A stretch of 64,000 nucleotides of DNA from Lachnospiraceae bacterium (GTDB taxonomy: Bacteria; Bacillota; Clostridia; Lachnospirales; Lachnospiraceae), in assembly GCA_910574745.1 (NCBI GenBank), contig CAJTCE010000011.1, positions 46,701 to 110,700 on the forward strand. The letters run 5' to 3'. Below are positions 27,078-35,469 of this stretch, piece after piece. Every line of letters starts with the position of its first letter. Position 1 is the first letter of the stretch. The translations under genes were made by a program, and so were the position numbers. The notes beneath the pieces were generated by a model, which did no database searches, was not told the DNA's origin, and saw nothing but the letters and a program-made list of their open reading frames with translations.

Positions 27078-27123
27078 CCACGTTTGACGTGGAAAATGAT
27101 TTGACATTCCACATTGAACGTGG
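27078..27123 (+). promoter_or_regulatory. Paired operator palindromes and promoter of the HTH gene
   Basis: CCACGTTTGACGTGG (27,078-27,092) and CCACATTGAACGTGG (27,109-27,123) are two copies of a CCAC...GTGG palindrome 31 bp apart. A TTGACA -35 hexamer lies between them (27,101-27,106). The arrangement suggests autoregulation by the small HTH protein that follows. Confidence 0.55.
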
Positions 27124-27165
27124 TAATTTGTAAGTGCAGGCGGAAGAGTTTGCAAAGGAGGTTGG

Positions 27166-27495
27166 ATGATGAAATTTGGGCTGTTTTCTGAATTGTATGA
27201 TGAGGCAAAAAGTTGTGAGAACGTGGATGTATTCATAGAACGCCGTGAGGATGATGTGGAACTGAAGAAAACACCAGATGATAACATTGTGCTGTTGCTG
27301 CGGTTTATATATGATGCCGCTCATATGGGCATTAGGGATATTCGAGAATATTTGGGAATGTTGCGTCCGCAGTTCTGCGAGCAGTATGAGATAAAAATGA
27401 GAACACTGGAAGATTGGGAGTACGGGAAAAATCCGGTACCGCAGCGTTTGCTTAAGCTGTTGTCATATACTCTTGTAGAGGATTTCCTGAGCTAA
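27166..27495 (+). CDS. XRE-like helix-turn-helix small protein
   Basis: A 109-residue protein whose C-terminal half (about 45-109) looks like an XRE-type DNA-binding unit: LRFIYDAAHMGIRDIREYL, then MRTLEDWEYGKNPVPQRLLKLL. This is common in antitoxins and mobile-element regulators. The N-terminal part is acidic. Two ATGs (27,166, 27,169) follow AAAGGAGGTTGG. The paired palindromes just upstream suggest it represses itself. No toxin gene is adjacent; the next gene is an acetyltransferase. Confidence 0.6.
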   Translation: MMKFGLFSELYDEAKSCENVDVFIERREDDVELKKTPDDNIVLLLRFIYDAAHMGIRDIREYLGMLRPQFCEQYEIKMRTLEDWEYGKNPVPQRLLKLLSYTLVEDFLS

Positions 27496-27531
27496 TGCAA
27501 AATTTTAAGGTCGGTGTGAGGTGCTTCAATA

Positions 27532-28011
27532 ATGAGTGAAAAACTTAACTTTAGATATGCAGAAAGAAAAGATACTTCATTAATCCTAAGTTTTATTAAA
27601 GAGCTGGCAGCCTATGAAAAAATGCTGGATGAGGTTGTTGCTGATGAGAAAACACTGGAAGAGTGGATTTTTGACAGAGAAAAAGCGGAGGTTATTTTTG
27701 CGGTTGCAGATGGCAAAGAAATCGGGTTTGCTCTTTTCTTCCATAACTTTTCCACATTTCTTGGCAGAGCCGGGATCTATTTAGAAGACTTATTTGTACG
27801 GCCAGAGTATAGGGGAAAAGGATATGGTAAAGCCATATTAAAGAAGCTGGCAGCAATTGCAGTTGAGCGCGACTGCGGACGATTGGAATGGTGGTGCCTG
27901 GATTGGAATAAGCCGAGTATTGACTTTTATTTGTCCCTTGGCGCAGAACCAATGTCTGATTGGACCGTGTACCGTATTACTGGTGCCACGCTTTCAGAAC
28001 TTGCTAAGTGA
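27532..28011 (+). CDS. GNAT family N-acetyltransferase (diamine type)
   Basis: A 159-residue GNAT acetyltransferase resembling spermidine/diamine N1-acetyltransferases. It starts with RYAERKDTSLILSFIKELA and has the acetyl-CoA loop VRPEYRGKGYGKAILKKLA (near 88-106). The end has ERDCGRLEWWCLDWNKPSIDFY, typical of the diamine branch. It uses acetyl-CoA, with a polyamine or related amine as likely substrate. It is one of several single-gene accessory enzymes in this region. The ribosome site is weak (GTGAGGTG). Confidence 0.9.
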   Translation: MSEKLNFRYAERKDTSLILSFIKELAAYEKMLDEVVADEKTLEEWIFDREKAEVIFAVADGKEIGFALFFHNFSTFLGRAGIYLEDLFVRPEYRGKGYGKAILKKLAAIAVERDCGRLEWWCLDWNKPSIDFYLSLGAEPMSDWTVYRITGATLSELAK

Positions 28012-28078
28012 TACAGCCTCTTTTTGAATACAGAGTTGTATGGAGTTTTAGATAACAGACCGGGAGGTGGAATAGAGA

Positions 28079-28519
28079 ATGAACAACGATTTAGAGCGGT
28101 TTCTGATCGCACAGCAGACTTATTACCGGATTGCCCTGCAGGAGATAAAGTCCGGGCGGAAGAGGAGCCATTGGATGTGGTTTATCTTTCCACAGATTGC
28201 GGGACTTGGTTACAGTGAAACTGCTCGATATTATGCAATCAAGGATATGGCTGAAGCGAAAGCATATATGGAAGATTACACACTTAGTAGTAATCTCATT
28301 GAAATCTCGCAGGCATTACTGGATGTGGATTCCGATGACGCGACCGCTGTGATGGGATGGCCAGATGATCTGAAATTGAAATCTTCCATGACCTTATTTG
28401 CTTTGGTGAAACCGGAGTGTGAAGTATTTCAGAAGGTGCTGGAAAAGTTTTTTCATGGGGAAAAGGACCAGAAAACAATAGAAATTTTACAGGACAAAAA
28501 GCTTGGAGCTATGTGGTAA
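28079..28519 (+). CDS. DUF1810 domain protein
   Basis: A 146-residue DUF1810 family protein (domain over almost the whole length). Signature segments are LERFLIAQQTYYRIALQEIKSGRKRSHWMWFIFPQ, split here as LERFLIAQQ and RKRSHWMWFIFPQ, and GLGYSETARYYAI. The family is widespread, with unknown function, sometimes linked to NAD/ADP-ribose metabolism by fusion. The ATG has GGGAGGTGG upstream. It is probably cargo of the accessory region. Confidence 0.9.
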   Translation: MNNDLERFLIAQQTYYRIALQEIKSGRKRSHWMWFIFPQIAGLGYSETARYYAIKDMAEAKAYMEDYTLSSNLIEISQALLDVDSDDATAVMGWPDDLKLKSSMTLFALVKPECEVFQKVLEKFFHGEKDQKTIEILQDKKLGAMW

Positions 28520-28623
28520 ATTGAAAACCGCATGGTTCCAGGCTTTTTTAGTAAATAAACCTATTATGTATTGATGATTATTGGCATACCGTCTCACTGG
28601 CTTGCGTACCATAAATTGATACA

Positions 28624-28649
28624 ATGCACCCTTTGAGGGTGCATTTTTA
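28624..28649 (+). terminator. Terminator after DUF1810
   Basis: Perfect 8-bp stem ATGCACCC/GGGTGCAT (28,624-28,631 and 28,637-28,644) followed by TTTT. Confidence 0.88.
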
Positions 28650-28760
28650 ACGATAGCCCCTACTCAAAAAACGATAGGGTGCATTTGCCTTGGATTTATG
28701 GTATTCTATGGTAAAACACAGCGATAAAATATGATTTTCAGGAAAGGTAAGGTATTGATC

Positions 28761-29240
28761 ATGAGCAAGGTATTAGTAGCGTATTTCAGTGCCAGCGGCG
28801 TAACAGCGAAACTGGCGAAGCGGCTTGCAGAGGCTATCGGAGCAGATTTACATGAGATCCAGCCGGAGGTTCCGTACACGAATGCTGATCTGGACTGGAT
28901 GAATAAAAAGAGCCGCAGTAGTGTGGAAATGAATAATAAGTCATTCCGTCCTGCTGTTGCAAACAAAGTAGAGAACATACAGCAGTATTCCGTGATTTTC
29001 ACAGCCTTCCCTATCTGGTGGTACGTCGCCCCGACTATTGTGAACACGTTTTTGGAGCAATACGATCTGACTGGAAAGACGATTATTCCACTGGCAACTT
29101 CTGGCAGCAGCGGTATGGGAAACACAAACAAGGAGCTGGCGGTTTCCTGTCCGGGAGCAGAATTAAAGGAAGGAAAGAGATTCTCTGCGGATGCAAGTGC
29201 GGAAGAACTGAAAGCATGGGCAGAAGGATTCGGGATTTAA
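28761..29240 (+). CDS. Flavodoxin family protein
   Basis: A 159-residue flavodoxin-fold (Flavodoxin_4-like) FMN protein. The phosphate loop KVLVAYFSASGVTAKLAKRLA lies at 3-22, the aromatic FMN-binding loop FPIWWYVAPTIVNTF near 85, and the TSGSSGMGNTNKEL loop near 114. It is an electron carrier or NAD(P)H-dependent reductase partner; the actual partner is unknown. ATG 28,761 follows GGTAAGG. An upstream start would add 10 residues with no conserved content. Confidence 0.87.
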   Translation: MSKVLVAYFSASGVTAKLAKRLAEAIGADLHEIQPEVPYTNADLDWMNKKSRSSVEMNNKSFRPAVANKVENIQQYSVIFTAFPIWWYVAPTIVNTFLEQYDLTGKTIIPLATSGSSGMGNTNKELAVSCPGAELKEGKRFSADASAEELKAWAEGFGI

Positions 29241-29373
29241 GATACATAGGTAAGACAAACAAAGTTATCAATATAGTCCTATAAAGTTATCTTTCATGAC
29301 AACGAATAATAAGAAATCTATGGTAACATCCTACCCGTAGTGGTAAATTGTTCTACAGGAGAGGGTGCGAAAC

Positions 29374-29793
29374 ATGGAAAATGAAGTATACGAAAAGGAC
29401 TATGGAGAGGAATTCCGGGAGAGAAGCGATAAGGCAAAGGGAAAGGATTTTCTGGACACCTTGATGGATGTTGGATTCTTTCAGGTGTATAAAGAAGAAA
29501 TGGACAAAATCCCAAAGCGTGTGGTTCCCAAAGAAAAAGAAGATTATGAATACCTGCTTGGGGAGTGTGACGCTTATGTCAGGCAATTTGGCGGGAAAAT
29601 CCGGGGCGAGGTGGATTACCAGAAATGGCAGGCGACCATTGATTTGTATCAGTCACATTTTGAGTTCTGTGACAGGGAGGCACTGACGCTGCTAAAAGAA
29701 ATCGCAGAACGGGCGGAGAATGTAACGTTTTCAATTAAGGACGGGCTGTTGCGGATGACCATATTCATTGGATATTTTGATGAGGTGTATTAA
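29374..29793 (+). CDS. Conserved-looking hypothetical protein, 139 aa
   Basis: I do not recognise the family. The protein is charged, without membrane segment or signal. It has a Lys/Glu-rich N-terminus (ENEVYEKDYGEEFRERSD), a middle section rich in acidic and aromatic residues and an ordered C-terminus with NVTFSIKDGLLRMTIFIGYFD. ATG 29,374 follows AGGAGAGGG. It sits directly before decayed mobile-element genes, so it is probably mobile-element cargo. Confidence 0.5.
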   Translation: MENEVYEKDYGEEFRERSDKAKGKDFLDTLMDVGFFQVYKEEMDKIPKRVVPKEKEDYEYLLGECDAYVRQFGGKIRGEVDYQKWQATIDLYQSHFEFCDREALTLLKEIAERAENVTFSIKDGLLRMTIFIGYFDEVY

Positions 29794-29894
29794 GGATGAG
29801 GGCATCTGTCAGTATTGATAATGACTGGCGGGTGCTTTTTTTTCATGAAGATATGGTATGCTGTAAGAAATCAATTAGCCGGAGGTACGGAGCT

Positions 29895-30099
29895 ATGGAC
29901 AATCAGCGGAATTTACTGGATTATGAGACGATCAAGGGAGCTGTCCACAGTGAAGGAGAAGCAGCCGGATGGAAGTGTGAGAATTTATGTGGATGAGGAT
30001 TTGAAACAGAAGATAGCATTGAAGCTGCTGGAGGAGATACCAAATTTTCCGTTGGAGGAAACGGAGAGGATAGCGAAAGAGGAAACGGAGGGTCTTTGA
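29895..30099 (+). pseudogene. Decayed conjugative-element HTH regulator (HTH_16-like)
   Basis: Two frames together recall the small helix-turn-helix regulator of Tn916/Tn1549-type elements. The first frame starts MDNQRNLLDYETIKGAVHSE (29,895-29,996). A second frame, shifted by one, continues RIYVDEDLKQKIALKLLEEI to the stop at 30,097-30,099. The middle of the expected protein is missing and the two parts are out of frame, so it is a remnant. Confidence 0.6.
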
Positions 30100-30276
30100 A
30101 ACACACCCATCCTGGGTTCTTTCCCAATCCGCAATCTACGAAGCGGTCTGGAAGAAGCCGGAAGATAAGTGTCAGGCTGCAGTAGTAAATGTGATGAGTA
30201 GCATTAGAAGGAAGATCGGGGGTGGCATATAGAGACTGTGGTTGGCAGCGGATATCGGTTTGTGGGGTGGGAATAG
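30095..30276 (+). pseudogene. C-terminal remnant of an OmpR-type response regulator
   Basis: A frame from 30,095 to 30,232 reads HPSWVLSQSAIYEAVWKKPE and VNVMSSIRRKIGG, the winged-helix part of a response regulator. A second frame from 30,226 to 30,276 reads HIETVVGSGYRFVGWE, the usual C-terminus. The receiver domain is absent, and a frameshift separates the two pieces. It lies just before a terminator and an intact two-component operon. Confidence 0.8.
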
Positions 30277-30280
30277 AGAC

Positions 30281-30362
30281 AGAGATAGCTTTATGGAGTT
30301 ATCTCTGCGTTTTTTAGAAATATAACTTGGATATACTCTCTATCAGAGTTAACATAGAAAAA
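30281..30362 (+). repeat. Terminator plus repeated intergenic block
   Basis: Terminator AGAGATA/TATCTCT (30,281-30,287, 30,300-30,306) with TTTTTT. It is followed by AGAAATATAACTTGGAT (30,316-30,332) and a further 30 bp similar to 44,993-45,040. The same order, terminator then AGAAATATAACTTGGAT, occurs at both places. Confidence 0.7.
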
Positions 30363-30378
30363 GAGGAAATTTTCCTGT

Positions 30379-30411
30379 TGTAACATTTCACGGACATTTG
30401 CCTGTTATACT
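30379..30411 (+). promoter_or_regulatory. Promoter and operator of the first two-component operon
   Basis: Direct repeats ACATTT at 30,383 and 30,394 (11 bp apart) lie within TGTAACATTTC-A-CGGACATTTG. A -10 hexamer TATACT is at 30,406-30,411. The same box, at the same distance from its -10, precedes the ABC genes at 32,306. Direct repeats one helical turn apart are usual for OmpR-type regulators, so autoregulation is likely. Confidence 0.75.
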
Positions 30412-30439
30412 ATCTGCAAAAAGCAAAGGAAGTGAGAAT

Positions 30440-31132
30440 ATGAAGCAGATTTTAATTGTCGAGGACGACAGTTTTTTGAATAAGATGTTGGCCTATAACC
30501 TGACCGCAGATGGCTACGGTGTGACTTCTGCCCTAAATTCCAGAACCGCAGCCGAAACCATCCGCCAGCGGGAATTCGATTTAGTGCTGCTGGATATCAA
30601 CCTGCCGGACGGGAACGGTTTTGAGCTATGCAAGCTGATAAAGCCCCAGCACCCAGACACCATAGTAATTTTCCTGACCGCCAACGATCAGGAGAGCGAC
30701 CAGATACGGGGCTATGAGGTGGGCGCGGTAGACTACATTACAAAGCCCTTTGTGATCGGAGCCTTGCAGCGGAAAATCAAAGCCATGTTCGCCATGCTGG
30801 AACACCACAAACCGGCCAAGGATATTTACGATGACGGGCGGCTGTTTCTGGACTTCTCGGAGCAGACGGCTTCCTTAAACGGCAAGCCCCTGACCCTATC
30901 CCCGATGGAGTACAAAATGCTGAACCTGTTCCGCAAAAATCCCCGGCAAGTGCTGACCCGTGGGCAGCTTTTGGAAAAGCTGTGGGATGTAGACGAGAAA
31001 TTTGTGGATGAACACACCCTGACAACCTCCATCAGCCGGATTCGCAGCAAGATTGAATCCGATGGCGGCGCACCCTATATCAAGACCGTTTACGGCATGG
31101 GCTATCAATGGACGGGAGGCGAGGCAAAATGA
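30440..31132 (+). CDS. OmpR-family response regulator (module 1)
   Basis: A 230-residue regulator. The receiver domain has acidic pocket Glu8-Asp9-Asp10 and phospho-acceptor Asp52 in LLDINLPDGNG, with Lys in YITKPF near 102. A winged-helix DNA-binding domain (about 130-228) ends IKTVYGMGYQWTGG. ATG 30,440 follows AAAGGAAGTGAG. Stop and the kinase ATG overlap (ATGA). The 3' neighbours are a sensor kinase, ABC ATPase and permease. The class commonly switches on export of cell-envelope antibiotics. Confidence 0.95.
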   Translation: MKQILIVEDDSFLNKMLAYNLTADGYGVTSALNSRTAAETIRQREFDLVLLDINLPDGNGFELCKLIKPQHPDTIVIFLTANDQESDQIRGYEVGAVDYITKPFVIGALQRKIKAMFAMLEHHKPAKDIYDDGRLFLDFSEQTASLNGKPLTLSPMEYKMLNLFRKNPRQVLTRGQLLEKLWDVDEKFVDEHTLTTSISRIRSKIESDGGAPYIKTVYGMGYQWTGGEAK

Positions 31133-32160
31133 AGTTTAAGAACCTCTCGGTAAAGCGGCTGTTTGGTCGGGTGGCACTGGGGCTTGTCCTCTCCATGTCC
31201 GGGATCACCATAGTCCTGTTTCTTGCGACAAAACAGATGGCGGTACTGCTGACGGGCGGGGCGCTGCTGCTGTGCGCCCTTGTGGGGATTTTTGTACTGA
31301 CGCAGGCGTTTGGAAAGCGGCTGTCGCAGTTTACCGCTGACCTGTGCCAGACTTTAGACCACATGATTGCCGGGAATGAAGCACCAAAACGCCCGGAGGA
31401 CAGCGAAACCCAGCTCGCCAGAATCGGCCACCGGCTGGCAAGACTCTATCAGATCATGCAGGAGAACCGCCGCCGGGTAGACGAGGAACGGCAGGAGTTG
31501 CAGACCCTTGTATCGGATATTTCCCATCAGGTAAAAACGCCGGTGAGCAATCTGAAAATGGCAACGGACACCCTGCTGGAAAAGCCTATGATCGAGGCGG
31601 AGCGCACCGACTTTATCCGGGGAATCCGCACCCAGACGGATAAGTTGGACTTTCTCTTTCAGGCTCTTGTGAAAACCTCCCGGCTGGAAACGGGCGTGAT
31701 CCAGTTGGATAAGAAACCAGGTCGCCTCTTTGATACCGTGGCGCAGGCCATGAGTGGGATCGTGTATGCGGCAGAGAAAAAAGAAATCGTCGTGTCCGTG
31801 AACTGCCCGGAAGATCTGATCCTCTCCCATGACAGCAAGTGGACATCCGAAGCACTCTTTAACCTGCTGGATAATGCGGTGAAGTATACCCCAGCAGGCG
31901 GGAACATTTCGGTGTCCGTGATACCGTGGGAAATGTATGTGGAAATCAAAGTGGGCGACACCGGCAAAGGCATTTCCGAAAGCAATCAGGCTGCTATCTT
32001 CCGACGCTTCTACCGGGAGGAAGAAGTACACGACCAGCAGGGCGTGGGCATTGGCCTGTATTTGGCCCGCGAGATCGTAACACGGCAGGGCGGCTATATC
32101 AAAGTGGTTTCGGAGCCGGGACAGGGTTCAGAATTTTCCATCATGCTTCCTGTAAAATAG
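31129..32160 (+). CDS. Intramembrane-sensing histidine kinase (module 1)
   Basis: A 343-residue kinase with two transmembrane segments (about 14-35 and 38-60) and almost no extracellular loop, the pattern of intramembrane-sensing kinases such as BceS. The H-box ISHQVKTPVSNLKM carries His133. The ATPase has N-box LFNLLDNAVKYTP and G-boxes VGDTGKGIS and GVGIGLYLAREIV. The start overlaps the regulator stop by 4 bp. Such kinases usually sense antibiotics through the partner ABC transporter. Base composition is GC-richer than that of neighbours. Confidence 0.95.
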   Translation: MKFKNLSVKRLFGRVALGLVLSMSGITIVLFLATKQMAVLLTGGALLLCALVGIFVLTQAFGKRLSQFTADLCQTLDHMIAGNEAPKRPEDSETQLARIGHRLARLYQIMQENRRRVDEERQELQTLVSDISHQVKTPVSNLKMATDTLLEKPMIEAERTDFIRGIRTQTDKLDFLFQALVKTSRLETGVIQLDKKPGRLFDTVAQAMSGIVYAAEKKEIVVSVNCPEDLILSHDSKWTSEALFNLLDNAVKYTPAGGNISVSVIPWEMYVEIKVGDTGKGISESNQAAIFRRFYREEEVHDQQGVGIGLYLAREIVTRQGGYIKVVSEPGQGSEFSIMLPVK

Positions 32161-32249
32161 AACGCGGCGGACGGCCATTCCCGGTTGCCCGCCGTAAATT
32201 TTTTCGCAGTAGTGTGCCGATAAAGCTTCCAGTGGCAGGTTTTCGGCTG

Positions 32250-32338
32250 AAATGTCCGAGCGATGTAACATTTCACCCCGATTTTCAATGAAATTTTTTG
32301 GCCGCTGTAACATTTCGCGGACATTTGGGTTTTACAAT
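32250..32338 (+). promoter_or_regulatory. Promoter and operators of the first ABC genes
   Basis: Box TGTAACATTTC-G-CGGACATTTG with ACATTT repeats at 32,310 and 32,321 and -10 TACAAT at 32,333, the same geometry as at 30,379. An additional TGTAACATTTC copy starts at 32,264 with a degenerate second repeat. The inverted AAATGTCCG lies at 32,250. It is likely bound by the module 1 regulator. Confidence 0.75.
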
Positions 32339-32380
32339 ACCCTTATCAACAGGCAGGAAGCCTTGAAAGGAGTTTTGAGT

Positions 32381-33046
32381 ATGAGCGTTTTACAGACGAT
32401 TGACCTGAAAAAGTATTACGGCACAGAGCCGAACATTACCCGCGCCCTTGACGGCGTGAACTTCTCCGTGGAGGACGGCGAATTTGTGGCCGTTGTGGGA
32501 ACCTCCGGCAGCGGAAAATCCACCCTGCTTCACATGATGGGCGGGCTGGACACCCCTGCCAGCGGAACCGTGATCGTCCGGGGCGAAGAACTGGCAAAGA
32601 AGAACGATGAACAGCTTACCATCTTCCGCCGCCGCAACATCGGTTTTATCTTCCAGAACTATAATCTTGTTCCTATCCTGAATGTATATGAGAATATTGT
32701 CCTGCCGGTGGAGTTGGACGGGGACACGGTGGATCAGAAGTTTTTGGACGAGATCGTTCACCTGCTGGGGCTGGAAGATAAACTGAAAAATATGCCAAAC
32801 AATCTTTCCGGCGGACAGCAACAGCGTGTGGCGATTGCCCGCGCCCTGATTACCAAGCCGGCTATCGTGCTGGCCGATGAGCCGACTGGCAACCTTGACA
32901 GCAAGACCAGCGCCGAGGTGCTAGGGCTTATCAAGCGTACTAGCGCGGAGTTCCGCCAGACCGTTGTCATGATTACTCACAATAACGACATTGCCCGCCT
33001 TGCAGATCGGATTGTCCGCATTGAGGACGGCAAGATTGTGGAATAA
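32381..33046 (+). CDS. ABC transporter ATP-binding protein (module 1)
   Basis: A 221-residue ABC ATPase of the LolD/MacB/BceA type. Walker [10 protein letters not shown] is at 40-48, the Q-loop in [10 protein letters not shown], signature [15 protein letters not shown] near 142 and Walker [13 protein letters not shown] near 164. It powers the FtsX-type permease encoded 14 bp downstream. Such pairs export or remove lipid-targeting peptides rather than pump small drugs. ATG 32,381 follows AAAGGAG. Transcribed with the permease under the ACATTT operator. Confidence 0.96.
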   Translation: MSVLQTIDLKKYYGTEPNITRALDGVNFSVEDGEFVAVVGTSGSGKSTLLHMMGGLDTPASGTVIVRGEELAKKNDEQLTIFRRRNIGFIFQNYNLVPILNVYENIVLPVELDGDTVDQKFLDEIVHLLGLEDKLKNMPNNLSGGQQQRVAIARALITKPAIVLADEPTGNLDSKTSAEVLGLIKRTSAEFRQTVVMITHNNDIARLADRIVRIEDGKIVE

Positions 33047-33060
33047 GGAGGTGGCAGACT

Positions 33061-35469
33061 ATGACATGGCCTTTTGAAAATGATACCAGCACCATTGTCA
33101 AGAAACTGGCGAACAGGAGTATTCAGGCGGACAAACGGCGTAATGTGTTTATCATCGTGACGATTGCCCTTGCCGCCTGCCTTATGACAACGCTTGCATT
33201 ATATACATTTGGTAAATCTTATGAAGCGAAAACATTTTTGCAGGGACGTTATCAGGCGGCAGTAATTGGAATTGATCCGCAAATGGTAACAATCCTATCT
33301 AATGATGCAAATATTGAAATGGCAGGTATGGAAGTTGCTTTAGACAGTTTTCGTATTGAGGATTATACTCTGAATATCAACTATCGGGATAGCAACGACT
33401 TATATCTCCGTTCCATTGAGATGAATGGGCGGCTGCCAGAAACAGAAAATGAGGTTGCGGTTTCTTCTTCATTTCTGGAACATACCGGGTATAGTGTGTC
33501 CTTAAATGAGAAAATCGTATTGCCATTAAAAAATGGCGAGACAGAATATATTGTTTGCGGTATCATCAATGATGATGGCAGTAACCGAAACTATCAAATT
33601 CTGGTGTCTGATGTGTTTTTAAAATCCTACTATGCAGGATCTATCCCGTATGTGGGTATTTTTCGCATTATGGCAAGTGAACATTTCAGCCAGGAGGAGT
33701 TAAAAACAACTATCTGTAGTTGCCTTGGCAACTATGGGATAGAAGAAAATCAGATAGCATTTAGTTCCTCGTATTTTGATACTGTTGATAATTCATCGAG
33801 AGATATGCTCATTGTGCTGGCCATAAGCGTTTTGATTGTTATAGCCTGCTCAATGGTAATTTATAGCCTGTTCTATATCTCAGTTATAGGAAAAATTAAA
33901 GAATATGGACGTTTTCAGGTAATCGGCATGACAAAAAAGCAAATCAAAAAAATGATATGGAAAGAAAGTCGAAAACTTTCACTTCTGTCCATTCCTGCCG
34001 GATGTGTACTCGGATGTGTACTTGGATATGCCCTTGTTCCCAAAGGCTGGTACTGGCCCAACAGTATCATGTGCATACTGGGGGTAACAGTAATTACTGA
34101 GCTTGCAGTTATGATATCTATTAACAAACCCGTAAAAATTGCGGCTTCGGTTTCCCCTATAGAGGCAATTCGGATTACTACTACAACAGACACAGCAAAA
34201 GAAATGACAACAAAAAAACTGGTACGCAATCTTTCCCCTATGAATTTGGCAAAACTCAATTTTATGAGGAACCGCAAAAAGGTTGTTATGACTTTAATTT
34301 CTCTTGGATTTACCGGAATACTCTTGATGTGTGGGGCAACATATTTTTGCTCTGTGAATGAAAATAAAATTGCACGGCAGATGTTCGGTGAAAAAGAAAT
34401 CACCATTTCATTATCTCCGAATGATAATAGCACGCAGCAAATTTCTCGTGTTACATTGATGACACATTTGCAAGAGAACAATCCTTTATCCGATGAACTT
34501 GTCAATGAACTGCTAAAGTGTAAAGAAATTACAGAAATAAAAGAGGTACAAGGCGTATATGCTGCTATTTTTCTGCCCGGAAATGCTGGTACCGAGAGCA
34601 GCATGGATGAAATGATCGGTGCATTATCCAGGGAACAGATAGCTAATCATAATTCATGCCTTTTGAGCGGAACAATGGACTATAATACTCTGGTAGAGGG
34701 ATATGGTATTTTAGTAGATGATAATGAGAATAATCTTGCCAAATTTTACGGATACGATTTGAAGCTGGGCGATCAGATAGAAATTTTATCTGATACGGGA
34801 GAAAAGATTACCTTTACAATAGCCGGAACTGTGGACTTTGGAAATGAGTATAATGGTAATTTGTTTTTTCTACCAACGGATCTGATAAAAGTGTTACGCA
34901 GTAAAGTAACTAATTTCAATACACAGCTTTCCATCAGAACAGATTTACAGGAGCTTCCTCTGGCAGAGCAGTTTGTATTTGATACGCTAAGTGGGAAGCA
35001 GGATTTGGTAATTGAGAGTTATACCGATGTCCTGGCATTTGCACAAAAAAGTCTGAAGGCATATACAGCACCGATTTATGGTCTTGTCATATTTATCGGG
35101 CTATTTGGTATTATAAATCTTATCAATACACTTATGACAAATTTAATATCAAGGCAGCAGGAGTTTGGGGTACTTCAATCTATCGGTCTAACCGGAAAAC
35201 AGCTTGCAAAGATGTTGCAAATAGAAAGCCTTTACTATGTTTTTGGAACAATGATAATTACTTTGACCGTTGGGACTGTTTCGGGATACTGTCTGTGCTT
35301 GCTGTTCGATCAAATTGGCGTTTTTGGAAAGTTGCACTATACATTTCCGATTGTTCAGGTAATTATTTTTTTCGTCGCACTTTTTGCTGTTGCTATGGGA
35401 TATTCCCTTTTGGCAATCCGTTACTGTAAAAAGCAATCGCTTGTAGACCGTATCAAAACAATGGAATAA
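33061..35469 (+). CDS. ABC transporter permease, FtsX type (module 1)
   Basis: An 802-residue permease with one N-terminal TM (about 29-50), a large outside domain, two FtsX-type blocks of three helices (about 248-370 and 660-790) and another TM near 415-435. The two-FtsX layout resembles antimicrobial-peptide detoxification permeases. Residues 1-45 are encoded in GC-rich DNA like the ATPase gene, while the rest is distinctly AT-rich, which suggests recombination within the gene near 33,190. It overlaps nothing; the next DNA is decayed. Substrate unknown. Confidence 0.93.
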   Translation: MTWPFENDTSTIVKKLANRSIQADKRRNVFIIVTIALAACLMTTLALYTFGKSYEAKTFLQGRYQAAVIGIDPQMVTILSNDANIEMAGMEVALDSFRIEDYTLNINYRDSNDLYLRSIEMNGRLPETENEVAVSSSFLEHTGYSVSLNEKIVLPLKNGETEYIVCGIINDDGSNRNYQILVSDVFLKSYYAGSIPYVGIFRIMASEHFSQEELKTTICSCLGNYGIEENQIAFSSSYFDTVDNSSRDMLIVLAISVLIVIACSMVIYSLFYISVIGKIKEYGRFQVIGMTKKQIKKMIWKESRKLSLLSIPAGCVLGCVLGYALVPKGWYWPNSIMCILGVTVITELAVMISINKPVKIAASVSPIEAIRITTTTDTAKEMTTKKLVRNLSPMNLAKLNFMRNRKKVVMTLISLGFTGILLMCGATYFCSVNENKIARQMFGEKEITISLSPNDNSTQQISRVTLMTHLQENNPLSDELVNELLKCKEITEIKEVQGVYAAIFLPGNAGTESSMDEMIGALSREQIANHNSCLLSGTMDYNTLVEGYGILVDDNENNLAKFYGYDLKLGDQIEILSDTGEKITFTIAGTVDFGNEYNGNLFFLPTDLIKVLRSKVTNFNTQLSIRTDLQELPLAEQFVFDTLSGKQDLVIESYTDVLAFAQKSLKAYTAPIYGLVIFIGLFGIINLINTLMTNLISRQQEFGVLQSIGLTGKQLAKMLQIESLYYVFGTMIITLTVGTVSGYCLCLLFDQIGVFGKLHYTFPIVQVIIFFVALFAVAMGYSLLAIRYCKKQSLVDRIKTME

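Larger units (their letters stand above)
26795..27165 (+). other. Intergenic tract with repeats, terminator and operators
   Basis: This is 371 bp without a gene and marks the passage from core to accessory DNA. It holds the TTTCGCTAAA tandem repeats (26,896-26,985), a terminator (26,998-27,042) and two CCAC palindromes (27,078-27,123). No further feature is visible in 26,795-26,890. Confidence 0.7.

Noticed and set aside
29796..29996. Intact small protein starting at 29,796
   Set aside because: Only the part after 29,895 resembles a known regulator, and it is out of frame with its continuation, so I list it as a pseudogene.
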